Origin: an uncultured Clostridia bacterium
GTDB lineage: Bacteria; Bacillota; Clostridia; TANB77; CAG-508
NCBI GenBank assembly: GCA_934153805.1
Contig: CAKPFO010000007.1
Span: forward strand, 1-46,560
Reading direction: 5' to 3'
DNA: 46,560 nucleotides
This document shows positions 24,560 to 32,895 of the stretch, in pieces. Within the stretch, counting starts at the first letter, position 1. The number at the start of each line of letters is the position of its first letter. Under the pieces are notes generated by a model. It did not search any database. It was not told the origin of the DNA and saw only the letters and a program-made list of their open reading frames with translations. A program made the position numbers and the translations under genes.

Positions 24560-25291
24560 ATGGAAAGTTCAACATTAATAGTAGGAGCAATGGACTCCGA
24601 AATAGATTATTTAGTAAGCAAATTAGAAAATTGCAATAAAAGTAAGTTAGACAATTACAGTGTTTATGAAGGGAAAATAGGAGAAAAATATATAATTATT
24701 TTAAAAACTGATATAGGCATTATAAACGCTGCTATTGCAACAACTTTAACTATACAAAAATATGCACCGAAATGCATTATAAACATTGGCACTGCTGGAG
24801 GATATGGAAACGATATTCACAAACAAGATATTGTAATAGGAAAGCGTTGCATGAATATAATGTCAGCTAAAACACCTAAAGCAGAAATTGGAGAAGGAAG
24901 CAATTCTACAAAATGGGAGTATGTAACTTTTCAAAAGGGAGAAGATAAAAAGACTTTAGAATGTGGAAATGACGAACTAATACAAGTAATATCTAAAGAA
25001 AAATATAATAAAGGTAATGTATATGTAGGAACTATTGGAAGCGGAGATATTTGGTGTAGAGAAAAAGATAGAATAGAGTTTTTACAGAACAAGCATAATG
25101 TACTTTGTGAAGATATGGAAGCTGTGTCTATATATACTGTAGCAAATAAATATGAAATTCCAGTAGTTGCAGTAAAGATAATTTCAAATAATGAATATTT
25201 AGGTGAAGAATATGATAGGAATGTAGCTACAAATTTACAAGAACATATATACAACATATTAGAAAAATGGGAAGGAAAAGTAACAAAATGA
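24560..25291 (+). CDS. MTA/SAH nucleosidase-like phosphorylase-superfamily protein
   Basis: 243 residues from ATG 24560 (AAAGGAG 5 bases upstream). The PNP/UDP fold: STLIVGAMDSEIDYLV, CIINIGTAGGYGNDIHKQDIVIG, and the ligand-binding CEDMEAVSIYTVANKYEIPVVAVKIIS with the MexA-type Glu. Expected to hydrolyse methylthioadenosine or S-adenosylhomocysteine, but the usual terminal SDxAD is SNNEY here, so the substrate may differ. Overlaps the next gene by 4 bases (ATGA). Confidence 0.82.
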   Translation: MESSTLIVGAMDSEIDYLVSKLENCNKSKLDNYSVYEGKIGEKYIIILKTDIGIINAAIATTLTIQKYAPKCIINIGTAGGYGNDIHKQDIVIGKRCMNIMSAKTPKAEIGEGSNSTKWEYVTFQKGEDKKTLECGNDELIQVISKEKYNKGNVYVGTIGSGDIWCREKDRIEFLQNKHNVLCEDMEAVSIYTVANKYEIPVVAVKIISNNEYLGEEYDRNVATNLQEHIYNILEKWEGKVTK

Positions 25292-26583
25292 AAGTAGTAG
25301 TAATAGGTGGAGGACCTGCAGGAATGCTTGCAGCTATATCGGCTGCTAAAGAGAATAACCAAGTTGTATTACTTGAAAAAAACAAAATGTTAGGCAAAAA
25401 GCTTTTAATAACAGGAAAAGGAAGATGTAATATAACTAGCTCATTAGACATTGAAGAATTTATAAAAAATATACCTGGTAATGGAAGATTTTTATATAGT
25501 GCATTTGAAAATTATACTAACAAAGATATTATAGATTTACTAGAAAAAAATGGAGTAAAAGTAAAAGAAGAAAGAGGAAATAGAATATTTCCTGTAAGTG
25601 ATAAATCAATAGATGTTAGAGATGCTTTAGAAAAAGAAGTAAAAAGAAATAATGTAGATATAAGAAAAGAAGTAACTGTAAGTAAAATATTACAAGAAGA
25701 TGGAAAAGTAGTAGCAGTAGAAACTGAAAATGGAGAAAAAATAATAGCAGATAAAGTAATTTTAGCAACAGGAGGAAAGAGCTATCCTATGACAGGTTCA
25801 ACAGGTGAAGGATATAAACTTGCAGAAGAGCTAGGCCACGAAATAACTAAAATACAACCTTCATTAGTACCACTAACTGCAACAGAAAAGGATGAAACAG
25901 AAAAAATTATAAAAGAGTCAGAATATAAAACATCATTAAAGCTATGCAAAGAACTACAAGGACTAAGTTTAAGAAATGTTGCAATTCAAATTAGTGATAA
26001 GCAAAATAATAAAAAAATTTATGAAGACTTTGGAGAAATGCTATTTACACATTTTGGAGTGTCAGGACCTACAATCCTAAGCAGTAGTAGTCATCTGTTA
26101 AGATATAAGCAAGTAGAAGAAAAATTAAAAAATGGAGATATAGTACTAACAATAGATTTAAAACCAGCCTTATCAGATGAAAAGTTGAATGCACGCATAT
26201 TAAGAGATTTTGAAAGCAATAAAAATAAGGAAATAAAAAATAGTTTAAATGAATTGTTGCCACAAAAATTAATTATGCCAGTTATAAAGTTACTAAAAAT
26301 AGATGAGGATAAAAAGGTAAATTCTATAACAAAAGAAGAAAGAATAGGTTTAGTAAAACTATTAAAAAATTTCAAAGTAACAATATCAGGATTTAGACCA
26401 ATAGAAGAAGCAATAATAACAGCTGGAGGGGTTAATATAAAACAAATAAACCCAAAAACGATGGAATCTAAATTAGTAGAGGGATTATACTTTGCAGGAG
26501 AGATAATAGATGTAGATGCTTACACAGGAGGATTTAACTTGCAAATTGCATATTCAACAGGTTACACAGCAGGAAAAAATTAA
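25288..26583 (+). CDS. HI0933/BaiN-family flavoprotein oxidoreductase
   Basis: 431 residues from ATG 25288. N-terminal FAD loop KVVVIGGGPAGMLAAISAA with a GxGxxG-type motif, then GRCNITSS typical of the HI0933 family, VILATGGKSYPMTGSTGEGYKLAEELGH, and the C-terminal TAGGVNIKQINPKTMESKLVEGLYFAGEIIDVDAYTGGFNLQIA that closes the FAD site. A predicted cytosolic dehydrogenase of unknown substrate. Start overlaps the nucleosidase stop. Confidence 0.92.
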   Translation: MKVVVIGGGPAGMLAAISAAKENNQVVLLEKNKMLGKKLLITGKGRCNITSSLDIEEFIKNIPGNGRFLYSAFENYTNKDIIDLLEKNGVKVKEERGNRIFPVSDKSIDVRDALEKEVKRNNVDIRKEVTVSKILQEDGKVVAVETENGEKIIADKVILATGGKSYPMTGSTGEGYKLAEELGHEITKIQPSLVPLTATEKDETEKIIKESEYKTSLKLCKELQGLSLRNVAIQISDKQNNKKIYEDFGEMLFTHFGVSGPTILSSSSHLLRYKQVEEKLKNGDIVLTIDLKPALSDEKLNARILRDFESNKNKEIKNSLNELLPQKLIMPVIKLLKIDEDKKVNSITKEERIGLVKLLKNFKVTISGFRPIEEAIITAGGVNIKQINPKTMESKLVEGLYFAGEIIDVDAYTGGFNLQIAYSTGYTAGKN

Positions 26584-26589
26584 AAAATT

Positions 26590-26625
26590 AAACGGACTAT
26601 TTGATAGTTTAAATAGTCCGTTTTT
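26590..26625 (+). terminator. Terminator
   Basis: AAACGGACTATTT (26590-26602) pairs with 26611-26623, ending in TTTTTCT. Confidence 0.88.
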
Positions 26626-26650
26626 CTACTGTCAAAGAAATAAAAGTTAA

Positions 26651-27136
26651 TTAGTTAAAATAATAAATTTGACCGGCAATTACATAAGTATCAGATATAC
26701 TATTAGTTTTAATTCGTAAAACATAGTTGCCGGTTTTTAGATTTCCAATTGTCTGAATTTGCGAACCGCTTAAGTTAGTTTTAGTCCAAGCCCATGTTGA
26801 ACTTGAAGACATTCTTACTCCAAGATGCGTTGTAGGAGTTGAGCCGTCAGACATTTTTATAGAATACATAACTTTTACTGTTCTTGAAGAATCAGTAACA
26901 GTAAATGGAATGTCAAGCCAGCCCGTATAGGTTCCTTTGAATTCCTTTATGACCTCATTACTTGTTAACATTATGCCTGAATCGGCATCTGAGACAGGGA
27001 TAATTGTAAAATTATCATTAATAGAGTTTTCTGTCACATTAGGTATTTCTTCTGCATGTGAAACTACAGAAGATGATACTGCTAATAAAGCGCAAAGCAT
27101 GAGTGAAGAAATAATCCGTTTAAAAGTTGTTTTCAT
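26651..27136 (-). CDS. Secreted protein, unknown, foreign-looking codon use
   Basis: 161 residues with a signal peptide (MKTTFKRIISSLMLCALLAVSSSVVSHAEE, cleavage after SHA). The mature part is a single small beta domain (TYTGWLDIPFTVTDSSRTVKVMYSIKM, GNYVLRIKTNSISDTYVIAGQIYYF). No family recognised. Its DNA is richer in G and C than neighbours and uses CGG at codon 7 (27116-27118), the only in-frame CGG in the window not at a frame break. AAGGAGAC precedes the ATG. Probably acquired. If CGG shifts the frame in this host, the protein would not be made from this start; ATG 13 would avoid the CGG. Confidence 0.75.
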   Translation of the reverse strand: MKTTFKRIISSLMLCALLAVSSSVVSHAEEIPNVTENSINDNFTIIPVSDADSGIMLTSNEVIKEFKGTYTGWLDIPFTVTDSSRTVKVMYSIKMSDGSTPTTHLGVRMSSSSTWAWTKTNLSGSQIQTIGNLKTGNYVLRIKTNSISDTYVIAGQIYYFN

Positions 27137-27284
27137 AGTTAGTCTCCTTGTTGTGATATGGAAAAATATTTCTTTGACAGCTATATTAATATGCTAATAA
27201 TTAGTAGCATATTAATAACAATTATTTTTGACAATGTGTATTATATATTTTTGTCGAAAAATGTCAATGATTTATATGCAAAAA

Positions 27285-27346
27285 GACCACTTGTGCAGAA
27301 AAAAGACCGCTTATACAAAAGGTGTAGAAAAAAAGTAAACTATAAT
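27285..27346 (+). promoter_or_regulatory. LytTR-type direct repeats and promoter
   Basis: GACCACTTGTGCA (27285-27297) and GACCGCTTATACA (27305-27317) are direct repeats 20 bases apart, i.e. on the same helix face. TATAAT lies at 27341-27346 and the -35 region (about 27318) is poor. This is the layout of an activator-dependent promoter controlled by the LytTR protein encoded just downstream. Confidence 0.65.
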
Positions 27347-27383
27347 ATATAATATGAACATAGGAGGAAAATAGGAGGAAAAA

Positions 27384-27839
27384 ATGAATTTTTTAATTAG
27401 AAAAAAGAAAAATTTGAACTTAGGAGGAGATGATTTAATTGTAACATTAGAATATTTAAAAGAAAATGAAACAACGAATGAATTAGCAGAATATATAAAA
27501 AATTTTGACAAAAATAAAATAATTGCAAAGAAAGATAATGAATTAGTGCCAATTAAAAGGCAAAATATTATTAAATTTTATAGTAATGGAAGATATAATT
27601 ATTGTAAGACGAATGATAATATTTATGAAATAAAAAGTAGATTGTATGAAATAGAAAAGTCAGATAACAATTTTTTAAGAATTTCTAAATCCTGTGTTAT
27701 TAATATTAGACATATAAAATGCTTTGACATTAATACAACGGGAAAAATGATAATTAGATTTGATGATGGAACAGAAGAATATGTCTCTAGAAGAAAAGCA
27801 AGGGAAATATATTATTTTCTTGACGAAAGGAGAATTTAA
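27384..27839 (+). CDS. Stand-alone LytTR DNA-binding regulator
   Basis: 151 residues with no receiver domain. The C-terminal 100 residues are LytTR: IIKFYSNGRYNYCKTNDNIYEIKSRLYEIEK, FLRISKSCVINIRHIKCF and MIIRFDDGTEEYVSRRKAREI (typical 'R.hrS.ivN...i' core). Such stand-alone LytTR proteins are usually controlled by a membrane partner encoded in the same operon. AGGAGG occurs twice upstream. It likely activates its own operon through the direct repeats. Confidence 0.9.
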   Translation: MNFLIRKKKNLNLGGDDLIVTLEYLKENETTNELAEYIKNFDKNKIIAKKDNELVPIKRQNIIKFYSNGRYNYCKTNDNIYEIKSRLYEIEKSDNNFLRISKSCVINIRHIKCFDINTTGKMIIRFDDGTEEYVSRRKAREIYYFLDERRI

Positions 27840-28109
27840 ATGAAAAAAGTTTTAGATTTATTAGAGTATATTATAATATATATTTTGGGAGGACTTATCT
27901 TAAATTTTGGTGTTACAATAGCACAAGTAATAACTTATAATGTTCTGGGGTTATTATTAAGTTTTACGACTACTTTTGTTAGTAATCTAAAAAGTATGTT
28001 AGTAATATATACTGCAATATACATTTTTTTAGTTGTTATAAATATTATGTACAATTTATATTTTGTAAATAAATTGAATAATTCATTAAAAAATTATACA
28101 AGGAGATAA
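27840..28109 (+). CDS. Small membrane protein, candidate LytTR-system inhibitor
   Basis: 89 residues, two membrane segments (IIIYILGGLILNFGVTIAQVI and MLVIYTAIYIFLVVINIMYNLYF) and a basic C-terminus. It begins at the base after the LytTR stop. Two-gene LytTR systems pair the regulator with a membrane inhibitor, often DUF3021 with four helices; this one is about half that size. Role inferred from operon layout. Confidence 0.65.
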   Translation: MKKVLDLLEYIIIYILGGLILNFGVTIAQVITYNVLGLLLSFTTTFVSNLKSMLVIYTAIYIFLVVINIMYNLYFVNKLNNSLKNYTRR

Positions 28110-28113
28110 GAAT

Positions 28114-28344
28114 ATGAAAAATAAGAAATTTCTAATTATAGTCCTATTTATTGTACTTTTGATATCAATAATTTTAGTTGTTATAAAACCATTTGATGAT
28201 TCCAAAAAGTTTGATGAAATAGGTAAAAATGAATTAATTGAACATTTAAAAAGTATTGAAGACAAATCAGAAAGAGAAAACGAGATACAGAAGGCTATTG
28301 AAAAAGATTGGATAACACAAGAAATTGCAAATACTATAAGATAA
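28114..28344 (+). CDS. Small membrane-anchored helical protein
   Basis: 76 residues: one membrane helix (FLIIVLFIVLLISIILVVI) and an acidic helical tail (FDEIGKNELIEHLKSIEDKSERENEIQKAIEK). Third gene of the LytTR operon, AAGGAGATAAG upstream. No family recognised. Confidence 0.65.
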   Translation: MKNKKFLIIVLFIVLLISIILVVIKPFDDSKKFDEIGKNELIEHLKSIEDKSERENEIQKAIEKDWITQEIANTIR

Positions 28345-28351
28345 AATATGT

Positions 28352-28384
28352 AAAAAATGAGCGACGTTAATCGCTCATTTTTTG
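28352..28384 (+). terminator. Terminator of LytTR operon
   Basis: AAAAAATGAGCGA pairs with TCGCTCATTTTTT around CGTTAA. Confidence 0.88.
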
Positions 28385-28390
28385 TGGTTT

Positions 28391-28525
28391 CTAGCAACAT
28401 CCGCATCCACCACAGTTGTTATTTCCACAACAACAGAATATTAATATTAATATTATTATAATCCAGATGCAATCACAACCTCCGAAACCGAAGCCTCCAC
28501 ATCCACAATTTCTATTCTCTGGCAT
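28391..28525 (-). CDS. 44-residue Cys/Gly-rich membrane mini-protein
   Basis: ATG 28525, preceded by AAAGGGGGG. MPENRNCGCGGFGFGGCDC, then an isoleucine/leucine helix (IWIIIILILIF) and a C-terminal cysteine cluster (CCCGNNNCGGCGCC). Short clostridial proteins of this layout are annotated 'chorion class high-cysteine HCB protein'; their role is unknown, perhaps spore or envelope related. Twin of the next gene. Confidence 0.75.
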   Translation of the reverse strand: MPENRNCGCGGFGFGGCDCIWIIIILILIFCCCGNNNCGGCGCC

Positions 28526-28570
28526 AAAAATTCCCCCCTTTCAAATGAAAACTAATAGGTAATAGGAAAA

Positions 28571-28678
28571 TTAGCAACAACTATTGTTGCATCTATTGCA
28601 GCCACAGCCGCAGAAAAGCAGTAAGAAGAGAATTATAAACCATAGAATTTCACCATTATTTGAACAACAATTTCCCAT
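28571..28678 (-). CDS. 35-residue Cys-rich membrane mini-protein
   Basis: ATG 28678 with AGGAGGTAG upstream. MGNCCSNNGE, a hydrophobic helix (ILWFIILFLLLF), then CGCGCNRCNNSCC. Same plan as the mini-protein at 28391, in the same direction, so probably one operon of paralogs. Confidence 0.75.
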   Translation of the reverse strand: MGNCCSNNGEILWFIILFLLLFCGCGCNRCNNSCC

Positions 28679-29019
28679 TTGAACTACCTCCTATATATGT
28701 TTTTTCTTGTTCTTTAGTATGGTATATAGTATTCAAATTAGAAAAAAGTGTTACATATGTCATAATTAAATATGAAGATAGTAATAGGATATATGAAAAA
28801 GCAAAGGTATTACCAAATTGTTAATAGAAAAGAGAAAACTTTTTAGTAGTATATTATTAAATTTAGTGTTAATAGAAGAAAGGGGTGTCCCTTTTAGCAA
28901 AAATTTTCGAAAAAGGGGCGTCCCTTTTAAAAAAATAGCAAAAAGGTCTATGCAAAATAATTGTTTTAGTGATATAATTCGAGTGAATAATTAAACAAGT
29001 ATAAACGGAGGAAAAGAAA
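28679..29019 (+). promoter_or_regulatory. Intergenic region with dispersed repeat and mutL promoter
   Basis: No gene seen. It holds a dispersed repeat (28881-28928) and an extended -10 promoter TGATATAAT (28970-28978) for mutL. The divergent small Cys-rich genes must have their promoter near 28700-28760. Confidence 0.5.
28881..28928 (+). repeat. Dispersed repeat, two units
   Basis: AGGGGTGTCCCTTTTAG and AAAAAGGGGCGTCCCTTTT, same family as 16997, 40591 and 40921, separated by ATTTTCG. Confidence 0.75.
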
Positions 29020-31269
29020 TTGGGAAACATTGTATTATTAGATGATTTAACTATAAATAAAATAGCAGCTGGTGAGGTTATAGAAAGACCAGCCTCTGTA
29101 ATAAAAGAATTAGTAGAAAACTCAATAGATGCAGGAGCAACTAACATAAGTGTAGAGATAAAAAATGGAGGAATTTCTTACATACGTGTAACTGACAATG
29201 GAAAAGGAATTATGCCAGATGATATGGAAATAGCATTTGAACGTCACGCTACTAGTAAAATTAGAACAGCAGATGACCTAGAAACGGTTAAATCTATGGG
29301 ATTTAGAGGCGAGGCATTAGCTAGTATTGCAGCTATAGCAAAAGTAAATTTAAAATCTAAAACAGAAGATAATGAGACAGGATATGAGATAGTTGTAGAA
29401 GGAGGAAAGATTCTATCTAAAAAAGAGGTAGGTTGTCCAAAAGGAACAACTATAGCAATAGAAAATCTATTTTATAATACACCTGTACGTTATAAATTCT
29501 TAAAGAAAGATTTTACGGAAGCAGGATATATTGAGGACGTTGTTACTAGAATTGCATTAGTAAATCCTAAAATTGCAATAAGACTAATAAACTCTGGAAA
29601 AACTATTATACAAACAACAGGTAATGGAGATGTAAAATCTGTAGTATATAGTATTTATGGTAAAGAGGTAGCAGAAAATATATTAGATGTAAATTATCAA
29701 TATGAAGATATAAAAGTTACTGGAGTTGTAGGAAAACCAGCAATAGCACGTTCTAATAGAGCTAACCAACTATTTTTTGTAAATAAAAGATATATAAAAG
29801 ATAAAACTTTAACAAGTAGTGCAGAACAAGCATTTAAAGGAATGATTACCATTGGAAAATTTGGATTTGTAATATTAAACTTAGATATGAATCCACAAAA
29901 AGTTGATGTTAATGTTCACCCTGCAAAATTAGAGGTAAGATTTGAAGAAGAAGGTAAAGTTTTTAAAGCTGTATATCATGCAATTAAAGATACTCTTTTA
30001 AAGGGAGATTTAGTTAACGATACAGAAAAAGACTATAATAGTGAGAAAGAAAAAGTGCAAGAAATTTTACCAAAAGAAGAAAAAACACTAGGAGGATTAT
30101 TTAGAAGACAAGAAGAAAAACAAGAATTACCAAAAAATAATTTTATAGAAGATATCTATAAAAGCAGAATGAATAATATTACAACTATAAAGAGCGATTA
30201 CAATGATATCATTAATAAGATGGCAGAAATGCAAAAGTCTGTAGCAAATTTCAAAAATGAAACAAAAACAGAAAATATAGCAGAAAACGTAAACACTGAA
30301 AGTATTCAAAAGAGTGAAGACATCTACAATTCAGCAAGTACATATAGTGTAGAGCAAGCAAAAGAAAATAAAATAGAAGATACTAATAAATATGACATAG
30401 AAACTAAAAATACAAGTGAAATTTCTGACGAGACGAAGGTCATAAAGACTATACCAAGTGTAGAAGAAACTCAAGTAGTAGATATGTCAAACATTATAGA
30501 AAAATCAAAAGAATTAGATAATGTAAAAATGGAACACGATAATAATTTTGAAGAAATGTATACTAGTATTTTTGGGACAAGTGTAATAAAGGAAGATGAC
30601 GAAAAATATCAAAAGAAAGAATCTTTTTTAGATAGTGCACAAATAGCAACAGGTGAAAATATTTCTATGTTTGAAAAAGAGAAAAATGCTATACCAGAAT
30701 ATAAATTTATAGGAATAGCTTTTGATACATATATAATTATAGAATTAGAGAAAGAACTTTATATAATTGACCAACATGCTGCACATGAAAGAATAATGTA
30801 TGAAAAGATAAAAGCAAATTATTATAGTGATACAGATAAAGATTCTCAATTAATGTTATTACCAGATATAATAACATTAACACATAAAGAGATGGGAATC
30901 GCTAAAGATAATATTGCAATGTTTGAAAAAGCAGGATTTACATTAGAGGAGTTTGGAGAAAATACTATAAAACTAACTGGTGTGCCTAATGTATGTATAG
31001 ACTTAGATACAAAAGAGTTGTTTTTAGAAACTTTAGACGAAATAAATACAGTAGCAAGAACAGCAAAACAAGAAATAGAAGAAAAATTTATTGCAACAGT
31101 AGCATGTAAAGCAGCTGTTAAAGCTCACATGGCTTTAACTAAAGAAGAGGTAGATAGTTTAATGCAAAAATTACTTAGATTACCAAATCCATTTACTTGC
31201 CCTCATGGAAGACCAACAGCAATCAAAATGACTAAAAATGATATTGAAAAGAAGTTCTCAAGAAGATAG
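29020..31269 (+). CDS. mutL: DNA mismatch repair protein MutL
   Basis: 749 residues from a TTG start with ACGGAGG 10 bases or so upstream. GHKL ATPase motifs are IAAGEVIERPASVIKELVENSIDAGA, VTDNGKGI, HATSKI and GFRGEALASIA. A disordered acidic linker (about residues 345-555) precedes the C-terminal dimer and endonuclease domain with DQHAAHERIMYEKIK (the DQHAxxExxxxE metal motif), ACKAAVKAH and CPHGRPT. So this is an active-type nicking MutL as in most Firmicutes. No full mutS is seen upstream in this window. Confidence 0.97.
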   Translation: MGNIVLLDDLTINKIAAGEVIERPASVIKELVENSIDAGATNISVEIKNGGISYIRVTDNGKGIMPDDMEIAFERHATSKIRTADDLETVKSMGFRGEALASIAAIAKVNLKSKTEDNETGYEIVVEGGKILSKKEVGCPKGTTIAIENLFYNTPVRYKFLKKDFTEAGYIEDVVTRIALVNPKIAIRLINSGKTIIQTTGNGDVKSVVYSIYGKEVAENILDVNYQYEDIKVTGVVGKPAIARSNRANQLFFVNKRYIKDKTLTSSAEQAFKGMITIGKFGFVILNLDMNPQKVDVNVHPAKLEVRFEEEGKVFKAVYHAIKDTLLKGDLVNDTEKDYNSEKEKVQEILPKEEKTLGGLFRRQEEKQELPKNNFIEDIYKSRMNNITTIKSDYNDIINKMAEMQKSVANFKNETKTENIAENVNTESIQKSEDIYNSASTYSVEQAKENKIEDTNKYDIETKNTSEISDETKVIKTIPSVEETQVVDMSNIIEKSKELDNVKMEHDNNFEEMYTSIFGTSVIKEDDEKYQKKESFLDSAQIATGENISMFEKEKNAIPEYKFIGIAFDTYIIIELEKELYIIDQHAAHERIMYEKIKANYYSDTDKDSQLMLLPDIITLTHKEMGIAKDNIAMFEKAGFTLEEFGENTIKLTGVPNVCIDLDTKELFLETLDEINTVARTAKQEIEEKFIATVACKAAVKAHMALTKEEVDSLMQKLLRLPNPFTCPHGRPTAIKMTKNDIEKKFSRR

Positions 31270-31281
31270 GAGTAATAAAAA

Positions 31282-31929
31282 ATGAATATATTTATAATGT
31301 TAGCAATTGTAGCAACTAATGCCATTGCGATAGCACTTATTTATCAATTTGTGAAAAGATTGTCTAAAATGGATAAATTAGTTTTTATAGCTGGAAGCGT
31401 AGCTATGATATATGTAATAGTGTCGATAGTATACTGGATAAGTGGTTTTGGAATAGACCAAAAAGTACATGAAGCAGCTAAATCTTTTATAACATATACA
31501 TTTGTACCTGTAAATGTGATTTTATTAGTACCATTTGTAGCAACTAAATACAACAAATTGAAAAACAATGAAATAGGAAGAGATGATTTCTTCAAAAGAC
31601 TAGCTATAGTAGGTATTGTGGCTGTAATTATATTAATAGTGGAGTACAACTATTTTAAAGGAATGCAATTAAATATGATACAAACAATAGAAAGTAGAAA
31701 CAATGTTAACAGTGCTAACGAAATAGTAAATGAGCATATAGTAAATGAAACAACAGTAAATAAAGAAACCGCAAACGAGCAGGTTACAACTAATAGTGTA
31801 AGTTCTGCAAATGAGCAGGTAAAGACTAATAGTACAAGTTTTGCAAATGAGCAAATTAGAACTAATAGCATAAACTCTGCAAATGAGCAAGTAGCAGTAA
31901 ACACAACTACAGCAAATAGAGTACAATAA
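31282..31929 (+). CDS. Membrane protein with C-terminal 12-residue repeats
   Basis: 215 residues: four membrane segments (2-22, 34-54, about 70-88, about 108-126), then a hydrophilic Asn/Glu/Thr-rich tail with tandem repeats NEQVTTNSVSSA / NEQVKTNSTSFA / NEQIRTNSINSA / NEQVAVN. Family not recognised. Sits between mutL and miaA, only 12 bases after mutL, so transcribed with them. Confidence 0.75.
   Translation: MNIFIMLAIVATNAIAIALIYQFVKRLSKMDKLVFIAGSVAMIYVIVSIVYWISGFGIDQKVHEAAKSFITYTFVPVNVILLVPFVATKYNKLKNNEIGRDDFFKRLAIVGIVAVIILIVEYNYFKGMQLNMIQTIESRNNVNSANEIVNEHIVNETTVNKETANEQVTTNSVSSANEQVKTNSTSFANEQIRTNSINSANEQVAVNTTTANRVQ
31774..31902 (+). repeat. 36-bp tandem repeat, about 3.5 units
   Basis: In-frame units starting AAYGAGCA, 12 codons each, at 31774, 31810, 31846 and 31882. 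Units differ at several bases, so the array is not freshly expanded. Confidence 0.85.
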
Positions 31930-31947
31930 AGTAGAAAGGAATTAAGG

Positions 31948-32880
31948 ATGGAAAAGGCAAAAGTAATTGTAATAGGTGGACCAACAGCTTCTGGTAAGAC
32001 ATCCCTTTCAATAGAACTTGCTAAGAAAATTAATGGTCAGATTGTATCTGCAGATTCTATGCAAATATATAAAGATATGAACATAGGAACTGCAAAACCA
32101 GACCAGGAAGAAATGCAAGGAATTAAGCACTATTTGTTAGATTGCATAAGCCCAGAACAAAGGTATAGTGTAGCAGATTATAAATTGCAAGCAAAAAAAG
32201 CAATACAAGAAATCTTAAATGATGGAAAAGTTCCAATAATAGTAGGTGGAACAGGTTTATACATAGACTCTTTAATCTATGAAATAGAATTTCAAGATAT
32301 TGAAATAGATTTGAAATATAGAGAAGAATTAGAAAAAGTTGTAGAAGAAAAGGGCTTAGAATATGTATATAAAGAGGCATGCAGGATTGACCCTAAAGCG
32401 ATGGAAAAAATTAGCTCAAATGATCAAAAGAGAATATTACGAATACTAGAAATTTACAAACAAACAGGAAAAACGAAGACAGAGCTAGATGAAAAATCAA
32501 GAAAAGATCCTCAATATGATTATAGAGTATTTGCTATAAATATGGATAGGCAAGTTCTTTATGATAGAATAAATAGAAGAGTAGATATTATGCTAGAAAG
32601 AGGGCTTGTAAAAGAAGTAGAAGAATTATGCAAAAAATATAATGAGTTTCCTACTGCAATGCAAGGATTGGGATATAAAGAAGTAGTAGAATATTTAAAT
32701 AAAGAAATTTCATACGAAGAAATGGTAGAAAAGATAAAACAAGAGTCAAGAAGATATGCGAAAAGACAGTTAACATGGTTTAGAAAAAATAGACAGACAA
32801 TATGGCTAGACGGTTTGGCAAGTACAGAAAATAATATAGATATAATAATGAAGGAGTATAACAAAGCTAAAGAAGAATAG
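31948..32880 (+). CDS. miaA: tRNA dimethylallyltransferase
   Basis: 310 residues. P-loop GGPTASGKTSLSIELAKKI, SADSMQIYKDMNIGTAKP, GGTGLYIDSLIYE and the C-terminal QESRRYAKRQLTWFRKN are all family signatures. It adds the isopentenyl group to A37 of tRNAs reading UNN codons, affecting frame maintenance. AAAGGAATTAAGG lies upstream. Confidence 0.97.
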   Translation: MEKAKVIVIGGPTASGKTSLSIELAKKINGQIVSADSMQIYKDMNIGTAKPDQEEMQGIKHYLLDCISPEQRYSVADYKLQAKKAIQEILNDGKVPIIVGGTGLYIDSLIYEIEFQDIEIDLKYREELEKVVEEKGLEYVYKEACRIDPKAMEKISSNDQKRILRILEIYKQTGKTKTELDEKSRKDPQYDYRVFAINMDRQVLYDRINRRVDIMLERGLVKEVEELCKKYNEFPTAMQGLGYKEVVEYLNKEISYEEMVEKIKQESRRYAKRQLTWFRKNRQTIWLDGLASTENNIDIIMKEYNKAKEE

Positions 32881-32895
32881 TGTAGGAGGGATAAA

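Noticed and set aside
31650..31926. Two long minus-strand frames opposite the tail of the membrane protein
   Set aside because: They are produced by the 36-bp tandem repeat and the low-complexity tail; no start signals.
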